Source: Edolisoma coerulescens
Lineage: Eukaryota; Chordata; Aves; Passeriformes; Campephagidae
Direction of reading: 5' to 3'
Length of the DNA: 64,000 nucleotides
Assembly (NCBI GenBank): GCA_013397115.1
Contig: VWZW01006268.1
Location: 1-64,000 of the forward strand
The notes beneath the pieces are model-generated. The model had not been told where the DNA came from. It saw only the letters and a list, made by a program, of their open reading frames with translations, and did not search any database. Within the stretch, counting starts at the first letter, position 1; each line of letters begins with the position of its first letter. Below, piece after piece: positions 1-12,600 of the stretch. A program made the position numbers and the translations under genes.

Positions 1-3000
1 GGGGTCCCTGGGGCTGTCCCGGGTTCTGTGGACAAGCCACAGCTCAGGCTTGTGCTGTGCTGCTCTACAATCAGAGCCTAAGGTCCTTTGGCTTTTCCCT
101 TGCCTTTGTGTCTCCGCTGAGCTGGTGGGAGCTGGTTATTATTATTACGTATTATCCCCACAAAGGCATGGGACAAAGGCAAAGGGTCTCCCTTTGGTGG
201 AGAAAACCCTGATACCAGCATTTGTGTCTCTATTTCCCTGTGGTTTTTCCTTCCCCTGCATCTGTCCAGCGCTCCATGCTTGTGCCCTCCCAGGAGCAGC
301 CAGCAAAGCAGGCAGCTCGGTGGGAATGATCCAATTTCCAGGGCAACTGGGACGGGACTGAGTCCAGAGTGTCCTCGACTCACAGAGCCGCTCTTATTTC
401 TCCACAGTTTCCTCTCCGTTTGCTTTCTCAATTCAGCCTGTCCTTTGCCAGGGAAGAGGCCAAAAAAGCAGAGATGTGGCACATCCAGAGTCCTCCCCGC
501 TGGCTTTACAACTGCTGGGGGATTTTTAGCTTTCCAGTTTCAGGAGCAGCCCTCCAAGCTTGCCTTGCCCTGAGGTCACAATATGTCAAAGTATGGTCAA
601 AGCAGGAGCATAGGAAGGCAGGAGGCCAGCTCTGACTCTAAAGGCTCTGTGCTGAGCTTCTCACCAAGGGCCCACGTGCTGAAGACACAGATGTGTATCC
701 CCAGGTATGGATCATCATCCTTTGCCACTAGTGCTGGTCACCTCCGCTATGAACAGCTGAAGATACAAGTCCTGGTGTGTCCAGAGGAAAACCAGAAACA
801 TGGAGTCCAGAAATCATCTCAGCAAAGTGTCTCCAAACCCCTCCTGCCATCCCCTTGCGTTCCTTCTCCCTGGCAGAGAACTGTTCACAATTCCTCCAAG
901 CAGGGTCTCAGCATGCCAGTGGAATGGCACGGGCTCAGCTGCACCCCAGGCCTTGCAAGAAGCCAACAAACCTTCCCTGTGGGCCACCCAGAGACCCAGT
1001 GAACAGCAGGAGCTGCACTCGGGATCAATGCTGAAGAGCCACTTTGAGGCAAAGGGAGCTGGGCATGAGCTGCTCTTTGCCATGGAAAACAATAGACCCA
1101 ACCCAACGCCAGAGGGTTTTAAAATTCATCCCTAGAGCGGGATAATGCTGAAAACCTCCAACTGTTATTTCCAGATTTGCAACCCCAACAGAGGAGCGGC
1201 CAATTCCTGCCAGAGCAGCAAACTTGTTTGTGTGTCTGCGTCAAACTCAAAGCCAGGCGTTGCTCCCCGCGCCGGCGTTGTCCCTCTGTCCCTGGAGGTC
1301 TCAGCCTCGCAGCTGTGGGGGAGCAGGAGGGAAAGTGTCCCTGTCCCAGCTGCGATGGGCTCTCCCTGGTTTGCAGGGCAGACCTTGTTCCCGGGCTGGG
1401 GGCTGGAGCCCCTCCCAGACACATCAGGCTGGGACCACACCCCAGATGTGGCCATTGGTAGGGGCAAAAAGAGGGGCCAGATGAGATCTCGCTCCCATTT
1501 AGTCCCTCCCTTCATTTCTTCCACACAGCTCCCAAAAAGTCAGGAAGACAGATGAACTTTCTGATTTGGGGAAGGGTCAGAGAAAGAGATGTCACTTCTT
1601 ATTCAGCCTTTTCACCCACACTTTCCATCCAGAAGCAGCACAGATTCCCTCGGTAGCACTTGCTCTTTCTAATGCCTTGGAGGAAAACCAGCATGAATGG
1701 CCCAGCCTTGAGTGAGATGACATCTCAGGCACGCCTCAGGCAGTGAGGACCTCTGTTCTTGGGGGTTGCAGTGGATGACTTTTAAAGGTCCCGTCCAACC
1801 CAAACTCTTCTATGGTTCTGGGATTCCTCAGAGTTGCCTGGGGGAGAGGAGCAGGAAAGGAGCCCTTGGGCACAGGCAGGAGCCAAGCTCCTTTGGCAGC
1901 TGCCCAGGTGCCCTCGCTGTCCAAAGCTTCATCAGCCTCTGTGTGCATTAGTGCAGGGAACAGGTGAACATCCCCACGGTGGGTTTGGTGCCTGAATACA
2001 GCTGGGTGGCCATCAATAATCCAAAAGCAGTGTGGTCTCCCTCCTGTTTTGCAACCAAGTATCTCCAGAGGGACCCAGACAATTCCCTGAACCATCCCAC
2101 TCATTGAGAAAGCTGCTGTTTTCTTAATTTCCAAGTTCCCACCTTTTCCCCCTAAGTGAACAACAGAATATTTTGAGTGTTCATGCCATTAAAAATCCAC
2201 TCCATTAACCCTGGTAGTAAATCCTGGGCAGTCTTGCTCCCTGGGGTGACATGGGCAGGCACAGGAGAGAGGATGCAGGGGGTACCTTTGGGCACATCTG
2301 AAGTTAAGGGACTGGGGGTGACATCACCAGTGCTTGTGTCTCATCTCTGTAATATTCTGGTTAGTCTTTGCAGATGCCTGATACAATTAATGTTCATTAG
2401 CAATCTCACAGCAGCATCACACAGGAAAGAGTCCAATGTTCTCTCCCTCGGAGCCCCCATTTCAGGAAGAATTTTTTCTCTCTGCTTTTCCCATAAAATA
2501 GAAGCTTAAAAGGGACTTCTCCAAACCTGATAGGCTTTTTAAAACTGTGATTCTGGTCCCTCCATCTCCTTAAACAGCTGCTGATAACATGTGCAGGGCA
2601 TACGGCGTGGGGAAACAGGGCTAATTTTAGCAGCAGGTCCTGAGGGAGGGACCCTGCTCTGGGCCAGGCGCAGGATGGAAAGTCACAGCATTTGCTCAGG
2701 GCCCCACATGACCTCGCTATTTTGGGGCTGCCCACGTCCCACCTTGCCCCAAGCCCACAGACAGGGTGCAGCATCAGCCCCGAGCCTTCCCACAGCCCAG
2801 CTATCCCTGCCCACAGCACTGCTCCTGCCAAACCCCGGCCAAATGGGATGGTGGTTTTTTGAAGGGAAGTAAACAAGCTTCAGGGCTAAATTGAGATCCC
2901 CAGAACTCATCACACTGAAGCAGTGATGGACGAGGTATTTTCTGCCCGCATATGTCTGCTGTATTTTCATCCAACTAAGGGGGTTGTGTCCTCTTGGGTT

Positions 3001-6000
3001 TCCTTTACTTCCTGATCAGTGAAATTCCATGAAGCTCCACACAGATGATGCAAATGATTCCCCCACTGACTGGCCCTTGCAAGGAACAGAATATCTATGC
3101 ATGGCCTTAAAGATCTGAATTGCTCAAGGTAAGATTTTAAGGAACTTGAATTCCCCAGAGTAAAATCCACACTGGACACAGGAGCTTAGAGTGGTTCAAA
3201 AGTGCACTAGGAGATTATTTGAAAGGAGACAGCAAGCAGAGATGGTGTGGAGGTCAGTGCTTGCACTTGGTGTTGGCCTGGAGTGGCCGTGTTTGTAAAT
3301 CACAGTCACCAGATGCTAAAATCCCAGAGTGGCTCCCAGCACTGCCCCTACCAGCCCTGCCTGCCTGACCCTGCAGCCCTTCACACAACTCCTGCACGGC
3401 AGGGATGGCTCAGGCTCACAGGACATCCTGCCCCAAAGTCTTGTCAAAAAATATTTCCTACTGTCTCCCCTGATACCTTCTTTGCCAGCTTCTAAGGCTG
3501 CCTGTGACTGGCCGTGGTGGTGTAACCCCAGTGGGCAGCCAAGCACCAACACAGCTGCTTGCTTTTCCCCTGTACCCCATCCTTCCAAATGCATGTTACC
3601 AAAACCAATCCCATCTTGTCTCCTCTAAGGGACACCCTGTTTATGGAGCCCCCTGCATCCAGCAGCCTGGCTCAGTCATCTGCTACATCTCAAGCCAGGG
3701 CTTGTTCTGAAGTGAGCTCAGCTCGAGCAGAAAGTGTCAGAGCAATAGACAGAAAAATGTGGATTCTCGGGGTGGATACGTGCAGGCTCAGCCGGGGGTG
3801 GGCCAGGCACCTCAGGCACCTCCAGCACTGGGTCCTGCCTGGATGCAGCCACAGCTCCAGCACAGCTCAGCTCCCACCCAGGGATGCTGTAACAGTTCAT
3901 AGCAGTGCCAGAGGGGCCGTGGCCTCTCGGGATCGCTCTGTCCGGCGCCTGTCCTGGCTTGTGCCACAGCAGGACGCGGGGCTGGGCAGAGGGCAGGGGA
4001 TGGGGAGGAGCTGGGAGCACGGAGCCGTGCACAGACCGAGCTACTGTGAGCGCGGCAGGGCTGCCCGGGAGCCGGGATATTTTGATAAGGTTTTGCCAGC
4101 AATGAGGGTTAATAGGAGGACACTAAAGTGCTGTTCTTCAGCCTCCACGGGGAACTGCTAAACTTTCCAGGCTTCAACACATATCCCAGCCTGCCTGTCA
4201 CCAGTGTGGCTTGCCCTCCCCAAGACCAGCTTGCCCTCCTCCTCTTTGCCTCCAGCAATGCACAAGCCTGGAGCGAAAGCAGCCCTCAGTTAAAGCCCAT
4301 GTTCTCAGCTGCTGGATCCTGGGGACAGCGAGTTATGCTGAGGACACCAAACCCTGCTGCCTGCTTTGCCTCAGCTGCAATCCCAATCCCTGGCAGCTCT
4401 GCCCCATCACTGCTTGGCCCCATGGACACTCACCAGCCTGCCCACTGCATCACGTTTCCAAAGGGGAGCCTTCTGAATGGGCGTAGACGTGGCCCAGGAA
4501 AACCACTGCTTTCATCTCTTAGATGTCAGCTGGCGTGGCTGATTAAATTAAAAAGGGTTGTGGGGTAAGTAGCCAACTCATCTGAGAATCAAGCTTCTCT
4601 TAGAGGACCTCACACTTATGACCCAAAAAACCAAATGCACCTGGCCCCAGAGAGCCTTGTGAACCCTGGAATTTGCCTTTCTGGTCTTTTCCTCAGCCAT
4701 GGTTATTGCCACTGCTTTCCAGAGGGCATTTGATGTTCTGGGGCTGGCACAGCTTCACCTGGGTGCTCCCATCAAAGCTGCCTTTTAGACTGCTTCTCCA
4801 TGGAAAAGAGCTGCCACTGCAGCCCAGGAGCTTCCCTCTCCCTGCATGTCCCAGGGGCCTGAAAGTGGATTCCTGTTTATTTCCTCAAGCAGTTCTATTC
4901 AAATCCTTCAAAAGCTGCCAAACCGCATCTGTCAGGCCCAAGAGCACTCAAAAGTGCATCGTAGGTAAACACCAGCAGCAAGGTGGGACTACCTGGAGTT
5001 AGCAGCACTTCCCTCCTGGAAGTTTCATTTCACCTTCTGCAAGTCACGGGCACAGCTCCAGTACAGGGTCTCAAGGAACAGCAGAGCTGGGCTGAGACAC
5101 CCAACTGAAATCCAGGCATAGGACATCCCTGTGTCCAGGATGAATAGGGAACAGCCCCTTGCAGAAAGGGGCCTTTGGGGACAATCAGGTTCTTTGGATA
5201 CCGTAGGTGTTGGGCTGGGACCAAGCTCAGCCAGGCTGGATGTGCCTGGGTGTTTCAAATCAGCTGAGGACGTGTCCTGCGTGCCGGTGCCTTGTGCGAT
5301 GTCTCCAGGCAGGGCTGTGGGGACTCTGCCACAGGGACGTGGTGGGGGGCTACAGCCAGAGGGGCTCTATCTCCCACCCTCTCTGGTGTTCAGATGTGAT
5401 GCCCATGAGCAGCTTCCTGGGCAGTGCAGGGGCAGCTGCAGCATGCAGAGCTCCTGTCTTGCACCACAGCTGAGGAAGGTGATGGATTTTATTGCCCTGC
5501 TTCTTTGGCCTCAGTTTGGCTTCAGAGAGGACAGACAGGCTTCTCCCAGGCCTGCAGCCCCACACATTTCCAAGTGAGTGAGCTGATAATGCAGGGGGAG
5601 TTTGAAAGAGGCAGAGGAGAGGCCTTCGCCATGGAGCATGGAAGAGCCTTCCACCAGAGAAACCAGCTGGGACAGCTGTGAGAGCCCTCACACATCATGG
5701 AAAGAAAAAGACATTTCACAGAAATCCTGTCCTGCTTTCTAGCTCTGCAGCCTGCTCCCAGGCGTGACTCACTGCAGAGCCATGCACAGCTGGTTTTCCA
5801 TCCCCTGCCCTGCTGGCCTCTGGACTACAGCTGAGAATCTGCAATGACATCCACTCCTCCTTCTCCATCTGCTTCTGACCAGTGCCGCAGTGCAGGCACT
5901 GGAAGAGACCTTGAGCATCCATCTGCTCCATCTGAACCAGGCATCAGTCCTGTGGCTCAGCTCAGGGGCAGAGTCCCATCCCATCTTCCCTGTCCTACAT

Positions 6001-9000
6001 GAGACACTCTCAGGCATGTTCCCAGGACAGTTTGGGTTCATCCTGCCCTGTGCAGATGGTGCTTCCAATGGCCCTGCATCTGCTTAGTGCAAGCCCAGAG
6101 AACACAGCTCTTCTGCCTCTGATCTGCTTCTGAAATGGAAAAAACCAGAAACCCTCCAGCTGACACACTCCCAGAGAGCAGGAGAGATGGGAAATTCCTG
6201 GGATAAGCAGATTCCTGTCTGCTCTGCATTTACTCTCGACTTTTCCTGAGCTGGGTGCTGGGCTCCCACCCCTGCAGCCATTGACTTCCCCCACACTGCG
6301 CTGCACCTGTGAGGAGCTCAACCTTCAGCCACACACCCCGGGATGAAGATTTAGCAAATTACATTCCCACAGTGGTTCCAGGCCATCCTGTTTATTTATG
6401 TGCACTTTGGGTTCATTGTTTTGCAGCAGCATCCAACAGCAATTAATGCAGAAACATCCTCTGGAGAAAAACTCATTAGAGAATCCCTCCCAGAGCAGAG
6501 GGAAGGAAAGGCCCCTCAGACTGACAAATTATTGAGCAGGGGACAGCAGGATTATTAATCCACACTTGTATCACTCCCACAGAGCTGCTCACTTGCCTTT
6601 TTCTCCATCTCTTACAGCAGAATTGTTGCCCTCTTGGAAAGCACCAGGGCTTTCTCAGCTGCGCCAGCCCAGATCTGCCCAACCTGGCTCAAAGCAGGAT
6701 GAAAAAATTTGGATTTTGAACTGGGGTTAGCTGGAGTTCAAACCTCACCCCTCCAGACCTCTTGGCTTTGCTGTAAAATGAGCTCAAGCCTCAAAGGGTC
6801 TTGGCCTGTTTGCTGTTTCCATCGGAGTTTGTGCAGTCACCTGAGCTGGGAGTGAGCGCCGGGAGCCCTGGAGTTCATCCCCTGTGCCCAAAGCACCCAC
6901 TGGCACACGGTCAGGAGCCTGAGCTGGACCTGCTGCAGCCCTTCTAGGGCTCCCGGGGCTGTGGAGGCCCCTTGGGCCATCTCCTGCCTATCCAGTGCCC
7001 CAGATGGCATAAGACAACTTTCTAAACATGTGTGAGGTCTAGTTTTCCTCCTGGCAGCCTGACAACAAAATCTCCTCTTTGATGGCCCCACTAAGCCTTA
7101 TAAGAGTGGAAAGGACTTTCCAGGACTTCCTTTGCAAGCTCTCAGTCATTTCTGGAGCTTTTTAAAGCTGCTGAGTTTAACAAGCCAGCCAGTTGCTGCA
7201 GGCTCTTGTTTCCCCCTCCACGTGATCCCCCTCCATCCCACCGCTGATGCCTGGCAGTGTGTCCTTCCCAAGGTGCAGGACCCGGCTGTCCCCGCCATGT
7301 GCGTGGAGCACCATGAGCACCCCTTGCTCCCACCCCCCTGGGCTCGCTGGCTGAGCTTGGGGGCCATTTCCAGATGTGACTGGACACATCTGGACCCAGG
7401 GTCTAAGCCAGCACATCCATAAAGAAATCCCTGCTATAATTATCTCTGTGGCACTATCATTTGTCTAAGCCCTTAGAAGAGGTCTTAGCTTCAGGCTACA
7501 GTGCAGAGCAATTGCCACGTTGTCAGTTAGAAAAGTTGTGGTTTCTTTTCTCTTCTTTTTTTTTTTTTCCTTAGGAGAAGAACCAGCAGTGGTACAATTT
7601 CAATACGAGCCGTGACTAATCCACTGCAGAGAGCATTCAACGGCTCTGTTCAACTCTCTGGGTTATGAATCAAGCAAATGAAACTTCGGCTTAGGGGATG
7701 TGTGACCTCTGAAGCCAAACTGGACCTACAAGTGGCACTGGGCTGCACCTGGGAGCTTGTGGTGGGAGGACAAGGTGCTCCAGTTGTTGCATTAGAAGGA
7801 CCCATGGAGTCTTAGACACCATCATAAATCCAGCCTCCACAGGGACCTGGGAGGGTCACATGGAATATTTATGGATGTCTCTGTGAGTGATATCAACATC
7901 TACATATCAGCACCCAGGGATGGCTTTTGGGAAGTGTGCAGCCAAGTAAAGAAATGGGTGAAGAAGATTTTCTTCTCTTGTTCTTTGCCACCAGCCTCCT
8001 GAGCTGCCCGATCACAGAGACTGACCTGTTCACTGGGAAGTGATGATGGGTTTTCATGAACCCCTCCCCTATCTTTCCCCTCTGCTTTCCCTTTCTGTTG
8101 TGTTTATATTTTGTTCCTTGTTGGCCATGGGATGTTTAGTCTTACATCTGGTCTCTCACATGCAGCATCAGTGCTGCGAGGCCGGATGAGGAGTGAGCTG
8201 ATACAGAACCACAAAGGCATCCTACAGGGCAAGGAGCCAGCACAGCCTGGAGGTCATCACGGGCCAGTCCCTGTGTTGACATCTAAATCCTCAGCAGCAT
8301 CAGTGGGAAGAGTTAAGCACCCAAGTCCGCGTCTCAGCCCCTCTCAAAGATAGCACAGAATCATGAGGAATGAACCCAAACCCCAGGCAGCCAAGACAAA
8401 ACATGATGTTGAATTTTGCTATGGTCTCTGATGTCCTTCAACCAGCGCAATCACACTGCTGGTGCCCAGATGTCCTCAGTCCTGCTGGCTACATGAGACA
8501 CCGTCTTTCCAGCAGTCTCTGGAGAGCAGCCCCAGGGTGAGGCTTGATGCCACAGGAGGATCACAATCTGCAAAGAGCTGGATTATCCACAGGGCTCAGG
8601 ACAGCCCTGTATGGCACGGAGACACTCTTTAGGGATGCCCAAACTGGAGCAATTTTGGCTGCTGGTTCTCCTTTGCAGTGCAGTGCCATGGCCATGTGGG
8701 TTCTGAGGGAGCAGATGCACCTCAGATCCTCTCAGCCATGGAGAGAAGCAAGGAGAGAGGAGCTGGGTTTTCACCCTGAGCATAGTGAGGAACAGATGGG
8801 AAAACTCAACTCCAAGCAGCTTTGCTGCTTGGCTGACTCTGGCTGGGCAGCTGCTCCAGCTGAGTTATGATCTGTAAAGTCAAAATACTGAGTGATGTCT
8901 GAAGAGACCACCGAATTCAGCTGACTGGCAGTTCTGACTGTGGGTTTTGTTCAATCAGTCCAGATCTGCTGGACGATAACCACAGCAGAGAGACCAGTCT

Positions 9001-9515
9001 GCTGAGAGTCACATCTACCAGCCCAGCATTTCTCTACCTACTTACAGCATATTTCAGATGTCTTTATCCTCCACATTCTCTGCGTTATTCTTTCCTCTCC
9101 CTCTCCCCAAGGCAGTCACAGATATCAGCAATGTTAGGAGACAGGATGGAGGAGCAAAAACTCTCCTGCTTTCCTCTGCATGCCCCTGAGGATGGGAAAC
9201 ACCAGCTCAAGAACTGAGCTACTCCGCTGAGAAATGACAGCGTTTAACATTATAATTGCAGCAGGTGAAGTTGTTAAGAGGTGCAAAAACCAAGCAGAGA
9301 GCTGGCATTCCCCATCCCCCCGTGCTGTCAGTCCGAGAGAGGCAGAGAACTGAAAACCCATGGCAGCAGAGCAGGCAGCTGCTGTGACAGTGACTCTGCT
9401 GGGGGGGCTGCGCTGGGGGCTGGTCTGTCCGTGCGAGGGACCCCTGGATCTCCGGCTTGATTTCTCTGGTCTATCCTCTGGAGCCAGGCTGTGCCTCGGG
9501 AGGGACTGCCCACTT
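1..9515. other. Non-coding DNA upstream of SPARC
   Basis: I see no supported gene in this stretch. The open frames are short, overlap on both strands, lack recognisable domains and do not join through convincing splice sites. ATOX1 is the usual vertebrate neighbour on this side, but none of its metal-binding motif or C-terminal coding sequence could be recognised, so it presumably lies further left. The stretch holds one CR1 tail (1761-1827), a T-rich run near 7550-7568 and otherwise unique-looking sequence. Distal SPARC regulatory elements may lie here, but none can be named from sequence alone. Confidence 0.6.
1761..1827 (+). repeat. CR1 LINE 3'-end fragment
   Basis: The sequence reads like the 3' tail of a chicken-repeat-1 LINE. 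It has a degenerate GGATGACTTTTAAAGGTCCC block, then GTCCAACCCAAACTCTTCTA, then TGGTTCTGGGATTCC, which corresponds to the family's terminal TCTATGATTCTGTGATTC repeats. Only the last 65 bases or so are recognisable, as expected for a heavily 5'-truncated, old copy. It supports an avian or other sauropsid genome. Confidence 0.75.
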
Positions 9516-9517
9516 AG

Positions 9518-9573
9518 AGGGGGAGAGGAAGAGACCGATTTGGAAAGATAGCGAGGAGGAGGAGGGGGAGAGG
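9518..9573 (+). promoter_or_regulatory. SPARC: SPARC proximal promoter: two GGA boxes
   Basis: Two purine-rich blocks lie just upstream of the proposed first exon: GAGGGGGAGAGGAAGAGACC at 9518-9537 and a GAGGAGGAGGAGGGGGAGAGG-type block at 9553-9573, separated by a short spacer. Mammalian SPARC promoters are known to lack a standard TATA box and to depend on paired GGA (GA-rich) boxes in the same place. No TATA box is visible here either. The assignment combines visible sequence with knowledge of mammalian promoters. The transcription start is not fixed. Confidence 0.65.
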
Positions 9574-9575
9574 CA

Positions 9576-9689
9576 GCGGGAAACCCAGCCCACCCTTTGG
9601 CTTCCTCCTGCCTCCTTCTAAAACTTGCAGATTCCTCCAGCCTGTCCAAGCGCCTGAAGTTCCCTCAGCCGTGCTGCCGGGACTGCGAG
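9576..9689 (+). other. SPARC: SPARC exon 1 (5' UTR, non-coding), approximate 5' end
   Basis: This is the proposed non-coding first exon. It lies directly downstream of the GGA boxes and resembles what I recall of the mammalian SPARC 5' UTR: an ACCCAGCCCA block followed by a TTCCTCCTGCCT / CTAAAAC stretch. It ends at GACTGCGAG before a GTATGG splice donor at 9690. It would splice over about 5.7 kb to the acceptor at 15434. The 5' limit is a guess. The 3' limit depends on the donor being used, which a cDNA would settle. Confidence 0.6.
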
Positions 9690-12600
9690 GTATGGCCCGA
9701 GCTTCGCGTTTGCTTTGCCGTGCTTTTCCTCCCGACATGGGGGTCCCCACAGCCCCCTCGTGGGGGTCCCTGGCCCGGGACCCGCTGTCCCAGCCCGGGG
9801 AGCGTGTCCCGTGCTCGCAATGCGTCACTCGGGATGGGGAGCTGGACGCTCTCCACCCCAAGCGGTGCATTTAAAGACCCCTCCTGACTTCACCCCTTTC
9901 TCCTCCTCTTCGCAGCATTTCCACTTCTAAACTGTCTCTTACTCAATTTCGCTGCCAGAGCTTTAATGCTTTGGTGGCATCTGACTGCAGAGCTTTAACC
10001 TGCCCTCATTCTTCTCTCTCCTCCCTTTTTCCCCTCTGGGTTTTCAGCTGGTGGGGAGGTCCTTAGCGAGATCCGAGAGACCAAGGTCTGGGCACAACCA
10101 GCCTGCAGAGAAAATCAGATCTAGTTACAAACAGTGCCCACTACTCCCAGCCTGAGGTGTGTTGGCAGGTGATGTTTTACTCACCAGAGTATCCAGAGGA
10201 ATAACAAAAGAGCTGTCGACTTCATCTCAGCGGTTTTATTTTTTCAGTGCAGCCGGTCTTATTTCTCCTTTGGAAAAAAAAAAAAAAAAAAAGACAGTCG
10301 GCTTTTTGTTCCAAGCAAACTTTGAAAGCCTTTCAAGTCTGCTGCCCTGGCTTGCCGAACTCTGGCTGACCGACTGTTAGGGAGACGGAGATTGCAGGAG
10401 AGGAGGAGGAGTAAAGCTCTTTTGGGGTGTATTTTTAAGTTTTAAGAACTTGGGTTCGGTCAGGCACAATTTTAGGTCCCTACAGAAGAGACGAGGGCTT
10501 GTTTCCTTTAAAGGCAGCCGCTGTCCTTCCCGGCCCGGTGACGTGACAGTCTAACTCTGCTCTTTGTGTCCCTTCTCTAAGAAAGCTCCACTCTGTTGCA
10601 TCCAGCCAAAAACAAGGAAATTTAACCGGTTGGGGGCTGAATTCCCACCCAAACCGAAAGGCAAAAGTTTCAAGTTGGAGTGAAACCGAGGGTACCGGGA
10701 ATGTCACCGGTACTCCCGAGTCCTCAGAGACGACCAACTTGAAACAGCCCAAAAACTCAGCATCCCTCCGAAAGGACAAAAGGTAATTGCAGCCGTTTGT
10801 TAGGGTGGATCAGGCGAGTTTCCAGTGGAAATGAAAGGCTGTTGCATCCTGTGCAGCAGCTAAAGCCAAGCCATTGTCTGCCACATAGGCAGGAGCAGGG
10901 GTGCGGGCGCTGTTGGGAGGGGGAAGAGCAGAAATAAACTTTGCAAACTTTTTTTCAAGCCCCTCCTTCTACAACACTCTGCTCTTCCATGACTCAGCCC
11001 CAGAGGAATGTCGGCTCCCATGGAAACCTTTTCTGGGTCCTCTGGTCCGAAGGATGTCGGGGCTGTTATCGCTGGAGCGGCTGTGGCAGGGCAAGTCCAG
11101 GGAATGCTTTGGAGATGGTTTGCATTTTTGCAGAATATTTATCGGGCAGTTTATTCTCTCCCTCCTTTGTGGAGCTGTGCGGGATCAGCTGCTTGCATCC
11201 CCCGGGAGCCGGAGGGACCTCCCGCACCTGGCACAGAAATATCCAGGCAGCTTTTGACACTGCCTTAGGTCCAGCCCACACGAAAGAAAAAGCTCAGACA
11301 GGACAGCAAAATTCTGTCTCACCTGTCTGCACAGGGCTCATCCATGAGCCGCTGCCTGCAGCCCAAGGCTCATCCAGGCACTTTTCTTAGTAGTAATTTA
11401 ATTGTTTTCCATTATGGATTCAATCTGCAACCTGGAGAAACCATGACAGCTTCAGCGCACAGCTGGGATGGGACTGGGCTCTTGCCATTGTATCAAAAAG
11501 CCCTGTAAGATCTGAGAATTTCGGAGTTCAGTCAGAGCTGCTCAGCTCCCAGCACAGGGAATGGGTTCTCACAGGGTTGTGGTGTACCCGTGTCTTTAGT
11601 GACTCTGCATGGGCACACGGGGTAGGAAGATTTCTTCCCCGCTGTGTTTTACTTGGAGTGTGTCAGTGTGTGTGTGAGCTAAATTTCACTTCCATCTAAA
11701 CCTTGTGTGGCTTTCTGAGCCTGCACACTGCGTGAGAAGGGTCTGTGCAGTCCCCTGCCCTGCTCCCCACACACCCAGGGCAGCTGCAGCACATCTGGGT
11801 GAGCTGGCACCGAACGTGCAGGGACCTGTTCAGCAGGGAGCTTTATGGGGACTCACGCCAACAGCTCCAGCTTCAAAAGGAATTTTAGCCTGGGAGTGGC
11901 TGCTGAGTAAAGCTTGGAGGGTCTTGCTTGCACAGGGAGGTCAGGGCCAGGCAGTGGGGACCCAGCCCTGGTGTTGTGTCTCTCTGGGGGTCACACTTGG
12001 TCACCCATCTGCACCTTGAAAACTGTGGCCTCAGCGGGGTTTGGCAGAATCTTTTCTGGGCCGGTTTTGCCTTTACGCTCCGTGTGAGCTGGGGGAATGT
12101 CAGACCCTCCAGAGGCTTGGACGAGCAGTGAGCAGAGGGAGAGTGGGTGCAGGAGACCCTGCTGCCGGGCTGGGCTGCAGGCAGGGGCTGAGGCACGGGA
12201 GGGTTTTGCCCAGCCATTGCCCATTCCTGCCTCCACGGCTGCAGTGGGAGGGGGCAGCAGAGCCCCTCGCCCGTGTTAGCCGGAGTGGCAGCTGGGGTGA
12301 GCCCGGTGGCCTCGGGGAGGAGCTGTCAAAGTGGCCAGGCAGAGACTCCTCCCCACGCTAACGTGGCATCCCAAAGGGCTTACGCAACCCTGGACAGGGC
12401 CAGCGCCACATGGACCACACTCCACCATCACGGAGCCTCTCCTGGAGGCTGCACCCTCCTTGTCAGCGTCCTCCCCCAACCCACCAAGGCCCCCAGGCTG
12501 GGGTCTCCATGAGAGACCCACAGACCCAGTGGCACAGATTCTCCTCTGTGCATCACTGCGGGGTATCCACCCCATCAGGAGAAACTGATGATGGTGCCAC

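Noticed and set aside
1..9300. Search for ATOX1, the expected left neighbour
   Set aside because: Neither its copper-binding motif nor its C-terminus could be recognised in any frame, so it is not claimed.
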